Shown here piece by piece: positions 13,951-21,809 of a DNA stretch of 21,809 nt. The DNA comes from a virus. The stretch covers positions 1 through 21,809 of IMG/VR virus record IMGVR_UViG_3300001097_000063. One strand, written 5' to 3'. The first letter of the stretch is position 1; each line of letters begins with the position of its first letter. A program made the translations under genes and the position numbers. Below the pieces are notes generated by a model. That model was not told the DNA's origin. It saw only the letters and a program-made list of their open reading frames with translations, and did not search any database.

Positions 13951-15060
13951 ATGTTCTTTGAAATGAAAGAAGACATAAGAGACAAGCTAACTGAGGATGA
14001 CATCATTGATGTTTTAATGTCCTTAGGTAGTAGTTATCCTCAAAGAAGGAAAGATAGCCTTGTCTTCCAAACAGTGTGCCACCACCACCCAGACGATAAG
14101 ATGAGTTATAAATTATATTATTATCTCGAAACTGGGATTTTTAAATGTTATACAGGAGGTCAAGATGCGTATGATATATATGGGTTAGTACAGGATACAA
14201 TGTGGTATAGAGGATACAAGATAAGTTTAGAAGAATCTATAGAATACGTTGTAAACCATACAACTATAAACTTAGGTTTTGGTATAGAAACAGAAACAGA
14301 GAGAGAAAGAGACACACAGTTTACATGAGATTTTATAGATGAATACAAAAGAGCAATGGAAGATGGTAAAGAAGAGATACAGGTAATTAAAAAGATACCC
14401 AGTTACACAATAAATTTTTATAAAGATGCTTTCTATAAAGGATGAATCCAAGAGGGAATATCTATAGACTCAATGAAGAAGTTTAATATAAAATATTCAA
14501 TAACAGATAACAGGGTAGTTATTCCCCACTACGATATAAATAATAATCTGATAGGAATAAGAGGTAGAGCACTTAGAAAAAGTGAAATCAATGATGGATA
14601 TAAATACATGCCTATGACGATACAAAAGAAGATTTTTTCACATCCTACCTCCATGAACTTTTATGGTATATACAGGAATAAAAAAGTAATACGTAATTTA
14701 AGACAAGTAGTAATTTTTGAATCAGAAAAAAGTGTTCTAAAAGCAGAAACGATTTATCCGAATAACAACTTTACTTTAGCCATGGCTGGAAAAAAGATAA
14801 GTAGTCAACAAGTGAAATTGCTATTACATTTAGATGTAGATAGAGTTGTTTTGGCTTTAGACAAAGATTACACAGATTTTTACTCAGATGAAGGAGTTGA
14901 ATGTTTTGAGAACATGCTTAAACTAGCAGAGTTTTTAAAGCCTTACTTTACTGTCTTTATAATGGTTGATGAGCATGAATTATTAAGGAGAAAGCAATCT
15001 CCAATAGACCAGGGCAAAGAAGTCTTCGAAAAAATATATCATAAAAAAATTAGAATGTAG
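13951..15060 (+). CDS. DnaG-type DNA primase, 369 aa (two TGA=Trp)
   Basis: The N-terminus carries a zinc-finger-like motif with VCHHHPDDK (Cys43, His44-46) and GIFKCYTGGQD (Cys66), comparable to the CHC2 finger of primases though the second Cys of the usual C-x-x-C is Gly. The C-terminal half is a TOPRIM domain: VVIFESEKSV with acidic Glu257 and VVLALDKDY with Asp304/Asp306. It would lay RNA primers for the adjacent helicase. The frame passes through TGA at 14326-14328 and 14443-14445; without Trp reading, finger and TOPRIM halves would be in separate fragments. GGAGGTG precedes ATG, 15 nt after the helicase stop. The short length indicates a core primase lacking a DnaB-interaction domain. 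Stop TAG. Confidence 0.85.
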
Positions 15061-15071
15061 GAGCTGATAAT

Positions 15072-15281
15072 ATGAAGGGAATTTATAGACCAAAAATCAC
15101 TAAAGGGCTATCTAAATCTATGGTAGAAATGGATGGTAAAAGCTTCCATTTTGTGTGAGTAGGTGTTGCGGAAGACTACCTATTTACTGGGCAAAATGTT
15201 TACGAAGCACAAGGGTTAGAATTCAACATTCCAGAAGAAAGTATTGACTGAATATATCCATTGGAATTTTTCCAATGTTAA
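15072..15281 (+). CDS. Hypothetical protein, 69 aa (two TGA=Trp)
   Basis: AGGAGCTGATAAT precedes ATG, 11 nt after the primase stop. The frame contains TGA at 15156-15158 and 15249-15251 and ends in TAA, so it is invisible under the standard code. The product (start MKGIYRPKITKGLSKSMVEM) includes FHFVWVGVAEDYLFTG and ESIDWIYPLEFF, an aromatic, beta-rich small protein that may be an SH3-like fold; not recognised. Both its Trp residues are encoded by TGA. The end of the gene contains a perfect inverted repeat CATTGG/CCAATG that could form an RNA hairpin but is not followed by a U-run. Confidence 0.75.
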
Positions 15282-15306
15282 ATTAAAAAAAAAGAAGGGT
15301 GATTAA

Positions 15307-17049
15307 ATGCAATTTTCATTAGACAATTTAGTAGGACTTTCTAGTTCTATTCAAGAGGATTTACTTTTAAAAAGAGGAGTAAGTCCAGATGATATTAACA
15401 TATTTTTAAGTAGAGAAGACACAAGCGTAGATTACGAAGAAGATAAGTATAGGTTAAAGAATCTTAAAGAGACATCTGTGTTCTTAGATGAACAACTTAG
15501 CCAAGGTGACAAAAAAGTAATGATAGTAGTAGATAGTGACGTTGATGGTTATACCTCAGCATCTATCATATGAAAGTATTTATATAAGGTTTATAATCTT
15601 ACTGATATGGACTTTTTTATACACGAAAACAAAGAAGTAGGACTACCAGATGGAGAAGAGCTTGAAAAGATGAAAGAATATGACTTAGTAATAATTCCAG
15701 ATGCGGGTAGTAGTCAATATAAAAAGCATAAAGAACTCTCAGACGCTGGTACAAGTATTATTGTACTAGACCACCATGAAGCAAGTAAAGAATCTGAATA
15801 TGCAATGGTGGTTAACAACCAATTATCTCCAGACTACAACAATAAATTCTTAAGTGGAGCTGGAGTTGCGTTTAAATTTTGTCAAGCACTAGATGATGTA
15901 AATAGTATTAATTTCTCAGAACAGTTAGTAGATTTAGCAGCATTAGGGATAGCCTCAGATAATATGGACATGAGGTTGAGAGATAATATTGTAATAGTCA
16001 GAAGAGGCGTAAAATTAATGAATGATGATATTGAAGGAAACTTATTCATCAAGGCATTAATAAAGAAAAAGAGCTACTCTTTGGGTGACAATGTTTATCC
16101 AATAGACATAATGTTCTATATAGCTCCATTGATAAATGCTGTCATTAGACTTGGAAATATGCAAGAGAAGATTATGATGTTTAAAGCATTTATACTAGAC
16201 GGTAGTAAGGTAATAGGTTCTGGTAGAAACAACAAAGGACAACTAGTATTCATTGAAAAGGAAATGGCTAGAATGGCAGGTAATATTAAGATAAGACAAA
16301 AGAAGGCAGAAACTAATGGTATGAAAAAATTAACACAGTTAGTTGAGAAAGACCAATTAGGAAATAAAGTTATAATCTTAAATGCGACTAATATAATTGA
16401 GCGGTCTATGACTGGACTAGTTGCCAATAAAATACAAGACAAGTATAATAGACCAACTTTAATACTTTTAAAGAATGAAGAAGACGGTTTATTTTATGGT
16501 AGTGGTAGATGCCCCTCTGGAACAAAACTAAATGAATTTAAGAAGTACTTAAACAATACTGGTTTAGTAGAATACGCAGAAGGTCATCAAGCAGCTTTCG
16601 GAACTTGTATAAAACCAGAAAATATAAAACCATTAATAGAGCTAAGTAACAACCTATTAAAAGACTATGATTTTGAAAAAGTATTTAGCATAGACTTCTT
16701 AATGGACTCCACTGAAGTAAGTAGCGAGTACATCTTTAAATTAAATGATATGAAACACCTTTGGGGAACTAGATTGAGAGAGCCTAAGATTATGGTATCT
16801 AATATTAAAATAGACGCATCAGAGCTACAACTAATCGGAAAGAAATCTAATATTATAAAGATTATTTTTAATGGTGTTGAGTATATAATGTTTAGAGCAG
16901 AGGAAATAATTGCAAATATACCAAATGGTAACTCCCTTGAAATTAGTTTAATAGGTAAGCCGAACACGAATGAGTGAAATGGTAAGGTTGTCCCTCAAAT
17001 TATCGTAGATGAGTGTGAGATAAAAGCAAGTAGTTCTTTCGTTTTTTAA
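15307..17049 (+). CDS. recJ: RecJ-like DHH single-strand exonuclease, 580 aa (two TGA=Trp)
   Basis: The DHH phosphoesterase signature is complete: VVDSDVDGYTSASI (residues about 75-88), IIPDAGSS (130-135), VLDHHEA (153-159, the DHH motif) and ALGIASDNMDM. A GxGRNNKG-like segment and SGRCPSGTKLNEF with EGHQAAFG form the DHHA1-type C-terminal domain with its Gly/His-rich motif. RecJ degrades 5' ends of single-stranded DNA with Mn2+; in a phage it fits recombination or Okazaki-type end processing beside Sak4 and SSB. TGA at 15571-15573 lies just after the first motif and TGA at 16975-16977 near the C-terminus; reading on gives a final 24 residues to TAA. Ribosome site AAGGGTG precedes ATG. Length matches bacterial RecJ. 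Confidence 0.88.
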
Positions 17050-17061
17050 GAAAAAAAGATA

Positions 17062-17090
17062 TTGTAAAAATTATAAAATAATGGTATAAT
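17062..17090 (+). promoter_or_regulatory. Sigma-70 promoter for the DNA polymerase gene
   Basis: TTGTAA (17062-17067), 17-nt spacer, TATAAT (17085-17090), extended -10 (TGGTATAAT). Confidence 0.83.
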
Positions 17091-17129
17091 GTATATATAA
17101 GATAAGAAAAAAAAGAAAAGGAGGTATAA

Positions 17130-20100
17130 GTGAATTATTTTTCTTCACACAATCATACAGATTATTCTAACTTAAGACTAGCAGACTCTACAAATAAAGT
17201 TACAGACTTAATAGATAGGGCAATAGAGCTAGGATTAAGTGGTTTAGCAATAACAGACCATGAGGTATTAAGCTCACATGTGAAAGCAGACAAATATAGA
17301 ACCAAATTAGTAGAAGAAGGAGTTATAGATGAAAACTTTACTGTGGCTTTTGGAGACGAAATATATTTAGTAGATTCACTAGGGAACAATCAACAGTATT
17401 ATCATTTTATATTAATAGCGAAAGATGAAATCGGTTATGAGCAATTAAAAAAGATATCGTCTCAAGCTTGGACCAATTCTTACTATGATAGAGGAATGAG
17501 AAGAGTTCCAATAACTTATTCCCAAATAGAAGAAATTATTAGTACAAACAGAGGTCACTTAATGGCTACAACAGCTTGTTTAGGTGGTTTTCTGCCTAAT
17601 ACTTTAATGGGGATGTATAATGGTGAGATAGAAAAATCAGTAGCTCAAGATAGGATTAAGAAGTTTATCGAATGGTGTATCAATGCTTTTGAGAAAGACA
17701 ACTTCTTTTTTGAATTACAACCATCAACATCAGAAGAACAAACTATGGTGAATAGAATGATAAAATCAATAGGGGATTCGAAAGACATTAAGAGTATAAT
17801 AACTACTGACTCCCATTATCTGTCAAAAGAAGATAGAAGTATTCACAGAGCTTTTTTACAATCTCAAGAAGGAGAGAGAGAGGTCGATGCCTTTTATGGT
17901 TTTACCTATATGATGTCAGAAAAAGAAATAAAGGAAATAATGCACAATCACATTCCAGAAGAAGAAATAGACGAATGCTTTAGAAATACATTGATTATAG
18001 GAGAGCAATGTCAGAATATTAGTCTGGCTCAATCAGTGGATATAACCAAAGTTCCAGTTGAGGACCATGAATTTGACTCTAAGACAAAAGAAATGTTTAA
18101 GGGGTACAAATATATTACTAGATACTTAAATAGCCAGGACAGATATGATAAGGCTCTAATTTATCATACGTTAAGAGGAATAAAGAGTAAAAAAGATATT
18201 GAACCAACAGAAGAAGTACTACAAAGAGTGGATGTAGAATTAGAACATATACTAGGAACGAGTGAGAGAATTGGTAAGAATATGGCTAATTATTTATTGA
18301 CAACAAAGAGATTAGTTGAAATAATGTGGGAAGAGGGAGACAGTCTTGTAGGACCTTCAAGGGGTTCAGCAACAGGATTATTAATAAATTACTTGATAGA
18401 CATAATACAAATAAACCCTTTAAAATGGGACATTCCTTGGTGGAGGTTTCTCCACAAAGACAGACCAGACATTATGGACATTGACTTGGACTCACAAAAG
18501 TCACAGAGAGGTCAAATACTTAAGGCTTTAAATGTAGAGTTTGGAGAAGATAGAGTATTAAACATAGCCACCTTTGGAACAATTGGCTCTAGGAGTAGTA
18601 TAACATCTGCTTGTCGTGGTTTAGGTATCGAGGAGTCAGAAGCATTATATTTAACTGGATTGGTTCCAGAAGAGAGGGGTGCTAACTGACCATTGGCAGA
18701 CGTTATATTCGGCAATAGAGAAAAGGAAAGAGGAGTTCAACAAGAGTTTTTGTCTAAGTTGGAAGAATATGAAGATAAAAAATTACAGGAGACGATATTA
18801 GCATTCGAGGGAATTATAGACAAGAGAAGCATACATGCCTCTGGTATCTATATATATAATGAACCTTATTATAAAAGGAATGCTTTGATGATGTCTCCGA
18901 GTGATGTTCCTACAACTCAGTTTGACATGTCAGATTCGGATTAATTATATAGTCCCTATAACTTGTGAGAGTTATAGTAAATTTTGTGAACCTTACGACA
19001 AAAAGGGTGTTTAATCCTTATTAAAGGGGTTAAGCTAACGAGGAAACCTAAGTTGCTTCGGCAATATGGCAATCTCGTGTCAAGTCTTAAGTTTTAATAA
19101 TAGTGTAAATAACAATAAAAAATAAGTGAATCTAAAAAAGGAGTTGTTGGTTCTAATATTGGTAAAGTTGATGTCGGTGCAACAAGTTCTAAAAAAGTTT
19201 ACAAATATGATATCAATTGGAATCTAGTTGAGGTATATGACTCAGTAACTTTAGTCCTAAGAGACTTAAATTTAAAGGGGCATTCCCAACTTTATAGGGC
19301 TTTTAAAACCTCAGAACTTTATAAAAACTATTATTGAAGCAAGAGAAAGATGTAGAGACTAGCCGAGAGGCGTAGACTGGATATTGTCCCAGTCGAAGTG
19401 CAAGAGTTCTATTTTAAAATAGAACATGAAATAGTCCGTCCCTGTGGAAACATAGGATAAAGATGTATATGGGAGGAGTCAAATTTGACTTCTTAACTGT
19501 AAAGATTCTAGATAAAATTAGAATAACTATGAATCATTTAATCACCAACGGTGCGATGGAAAGACAAGAAACACTAAGGGAGACTTATGATAAGTATTTA
19601 TCTCCTGCTGTCCTTGAGTATGACAACTTAGAAATGTGGGACAAAGCTGCGAAAGGTGAAATTGTTTCTCTATTCCAATTTGATACAATGGTGGGTTCTA
19701 AAGCCATAAGAGAAGTAGCACCTCATTCATTGGTGGAGATGGCAACAGCAAACTCATTAATGAGATTATCATCTAGTGGAGGAAGTATTCAACCATTAGA
19801 TAAGTTTATTAAGTTTAGAAAGGATATAAGTCTTTGGTATGAAGAAATGCACCTACAAGGCTTAAACGAAGATGAGATAATGACAATGAAGAAACACTTA
19901 GATAAAAGTTACGGCATTGCGGCTACACAAGAAGACATTATGGAAATCCTAATGGACGAATCCATATCTGGCTTTACTGTTGTAGAGGCACATAAGGCTA
20001 GAAAAGCCATAGCAAAGAAGAAAGCTAAATTAATAGATAAGTTAAAAGAAGATTACTTCGATAAAGCGAAGGAAAGAACTGGAGCAAGAGAGGAAATAAT

Positions 20101-21743
20101 AAATTACGTATGGCATCATTGTGTAGTTCCTCAACTTGGGTAAATAAAATTGCCCATTCCACTTAACCTATAAATATAGGGTGTACTATTAATTTAGTGC
20201 TAACGGGGAAATCTAAGTCCATTTATGGATATGACAATCCCGTGCTAGCGAAAGCGAGTGTAGAGACTATTCCCGCAAGGGAAGTAGAGTTTAGGTGAAA
20301 TTCCTATTCTCCAAACAGTGGATAAAGTTTAATACCTTATTAGAGAGATATTAAACTTTAAAGAGTTAGTCCATGCCCACAAAAATGTGGGAACAACATG
20401 ATAGTTTTAGTCGGAATCATACCTTACCTTATTCTATGATAGCTTTGCAAATTTTAAACTTAACATATGAGTATAATGACTTAGCTTGGAATTCAGCTTG
20501 TTTAACAGTTGAAAGTGGTGCAATAGACCAAGATGGAGATAAGAACACATCTTCTAACTATGGTAAAGTAGCTGTGGCAATTAGTAATATGGAGCAAGTT
20601 GGAATAACAATAGCACCTCCAGACATCAATAAATCTGGATATGTATTTACCCCAGACTTTGATGGAGGAGTTATATTATTCGGACTAAAAGGAATGTCTT
20701 ACGTTGGTGATGACCTTGTTACTGAAATAGTAGAGAGTAGACCATACACTAGCTATGGAGACTTTTATAAAAGAATAAAACCGTCAAAGAGGAAAAATAT
20801 ATCCTTGATTAAGTCAAATGCCTTCAGGAACATTGAAGAAAAAGACAGAAGAGAATTATTAATGGATTATATTGCTGGAAAAGCAAAGGTAAAAACTTCC
20901 TTGTCTTTAAGGAATATGGCTGGACTATTTGATGCTAAATTTTTTAGTAATACAAAAGTTAAGAATAGCTCAATAATGTGGTACTTAAGAAAAATACTAC
21001 GTTCAAACGAAGAAATAAAGGTAGATGACAAAAAATATTTTCCATTACAAGAAATGATGATTGAATTTTTAAATGTAGAACACCCAGAGTTAAAAGTTGT
21101 TTACAAGAAAGACAAATATTTAGTAGAGTCATCAGTTTTCGAGTCTACTTATGAGAAAGATGCAGATAAGTTAAGAAAATTTATTAAAGAGAATGAAAAA
21201 GAACTTTTAAAAGAGTACAATAAAATCATAATAGTGGAAGAAGCGTCCCACTATACTGAAGGAACAATAGGTAAATGGGAAATGGATTCTATATCCTATT
21301 ATGCCACAGACAATGAATTAGACTATATAGACTATGAATATTATCCATTCGTGGATAAATTTAAAGACTTAAAAATAAAACCTGTGAAGTTTTATTGGAA
21401 AGACAAGTACCCAGTATTTCACTTATCAACGATAATTGGAACTTGCCTTAGCAGAAATAAGAATAAACATATGACTCAAATATTAACTAGGAGTGGAGTC
21501 GTTACTGTAAAGTTTAAAGGTTCTGATTTTGCGTACTACGATAGACAAGTCAAAAAGAATAGCTCTATTATAGATAGTAGTTTTTTTAGTAGGGGCAACA
21601 AAATTATGATTACTGGATATAGGTCGAGCGAAACCACTTTTAGGGGGAAAGATTATTCCAGGACAAAGCAAAGTTTAGTTTACTTAATTGAAAAAATAAC
21701 AGACGATGGAAAATTAGAAATGAGAAGTGAGAAACATAGTTAA
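17130..21743 (+). CDS. dnaE: DNA polymerase III alpha (DnaE-type), interrupted by two group I introns (one TGA=Trp)
   Basis: GTG start behind AAAGGAGGT. Exons 17130-18941, 19466-20141 and 20401-21743 join to about 1276 aa. The PHP domain opens with SHNHTDYSNLR and contains AITDHEV; the palm has GPSRGSATG and PDIMDIDLD (catalytic Asp cluster near residues 446-454); later come KFDFL, a long fingers region, QLGY^SFSRNHTLPYS (caret = intron) and a C-terminal OB-like domain (about residues 1180-1270). TGA at 18687-18689 is Trp in ERGANWPLAD. It is the only replicative polymerase in the window and, with helicase, primase and SSB-like protein, completes a replisome. About 14 other Trp codons are TGG. 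No epsilon-type exonuclease domain seen. C-terminus complete at TAA. Confidence 0.88.
18942..19465 (+). mobile_element. Group I intron 1 of the polymerase gene (524 nt)
   Basis: P1 pairs exon GGAT with GTCC (18952-18955), the splice-site U facing G. Core: GCTAACGAGGAAACCTAAG (19034-19052), GGCAATCTCGTGTCAAG (near 19069), GTAGAGACTAGCC (R, near 19352) and AAATAGTCC (S, near 19429). It ends in G before TATATGGGAGG, restoring MSDSD-YMGGVKFD, a conserved polymerase stretch. A decayed reading frame occupies the loop between Q and R. Confidence 0.85.
19119..19355 (+). pseudogene. NUMOD/HNH homing endonuclease remnant within polymerase intron 1
   Basis: A 78-codon frame without ATG, GTG or TTG at its head and with no convincing ribosome site. 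Its product contains KKVYKYDINWNLVEVYDSV and ends with LYKNYYWSKRKM; the K-x-V-x-x-Y-D ... Y-x-S-v ... Y-x-W layout is that of the NUMOD1/IENR-type DNA-binding module found at the C-terminus of HNH and GIY-YIG homing endonucleases. No nuclease domain remains, so this is probably a truncated former intron endonuclease. The Trp of the final Y-Y-W is encoded by TGA (19335-19337), so the module was read in, or adapted to, the recoded state. The stop overlaps the intron R element. Confidence 0.6.
20142..20400 (+). mobile_element. Group I intron 2 of the polymerase gene (259 nt)
   Basis: P1 pairs exon TGGGT with GCCCA (20152-20156), with the U.G at the splice site, just as in the T4 td intron. Core: GCTAACGGGGAAATCTAAG (20199-20217), GACAATCCCGTGCTAGC (20233 on), TGTAGAGACTATTCCC (20259 on) and GAGTTAGTCC (near 20363). 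It ends in G before ATAGTTTTAG; the split codon T^AT restores PQLGYSFSRNH. No reading frame. Its core is nearly identical to that of helicase intron 2. Confidence 0.87.
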
Positions 21744-21760
21744 CTTTTGTAAGAAAAACC

Positions 21761-21789
21761 TTGACTTTCTTTTACTTAAATGGTATAAT
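21761..21789 (+). promoter_or_regulatory. Sigma-70 promoter for the next gene (outside window)
   Basis: TTGACT (21761-21766), 17-nt spacer, TATAAT (21784-21789), extended -10 (TGGTATAAT). Starts 18 bp after the polymerase stop and points out of the right edge. Confidence 0.82.
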
Positions 21790-21809
21790 ATAATTAGGAT
21801 AGAAAATAC

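Overview
This is a segment of an AT-rich, double-stranded DNA phage (or prophage) genome with a Gram-positive style of expression: strong Shine-Dalgarno sequences (AAAGGAGG type) and many near-consensus sigma-70 promoters of the form TTGAca-N17-TATAAT with an extended -10 (TGnTATAAT). Its main peculiarity is the genetic code. UGA is read as tryptophan: eleven in-frame TGA codons interrupt otherwise intact genes (zinc-ribbon protein, Sak4-like ATPase, helicase, primase, RecJ-like nuclease, DNA polymerase and two small proteins), and no gene appears to end in TGA. Every stop I could place is TAA or TAG. Several gene ends below are therefore later than a standard-code reading would give.

Layout. 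Positions 1-1238 (minus strand) form one RNA-only transcription unit. A perfect promoter (1210-1238) drives a roughly 584-nt structured RNA (620-1203) whose two ends pair over about 31 bp, followed by an array of tRNA genes (undetermined tRNA-like, Glu, Glu, Ser, Gly, Met, Gly) that runs off the left edge. Size, architecture and tRNA linkage fit the giant ornate phage RNAs of the ROOL/GOLLD type. Positions 1296-3874 (minus) hold six small unknown genes, many with their own near-identical promoter, including a gene that must start at ATT and a block of four tandem promoters. From 3951 rightward everything is on the plus strand: a lytic transglycosylase-like protein, a 27-residue membrane peptide, two paralogous zinc-ribbon proteins flanking an M20/M28-like peptidase with its own zinc ribbon, then the replication/recombination module: SSB-like protein, Sak4-like RecA-fold ATPase, small zinc-finger protein, DnaB-type helicase, DnaG-type primase, a 69-aa protein, RecJ-like DHH nuclease and a DnaE-type DNA polymerase III alpha.

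The helicase and polymerase genes are riddled with intervening sequences. The helicase carries a 355-aa intein inside its Walker A motif (Ala1, with the W-C-T signature of class 3 inteins and a LAGLIDADG endonuclease) and two group I introns separated by an exon of only 18 nt. The polymerase carries two further group I introns, one with a decayed NUMOD-like reading frame. Splice sites were assigned from the P1 U.G pair, the terminal G and restoration of conserved protein motifs. Together the plus-strand genes would supply a largely self-contained replisome. A wall-hydrolase-like gene in a UGA-recoded genome, with no tRNA-Trp(UCA) in the visible tRNA genes, leaves open whether the code is the host's or imposed by the phage.
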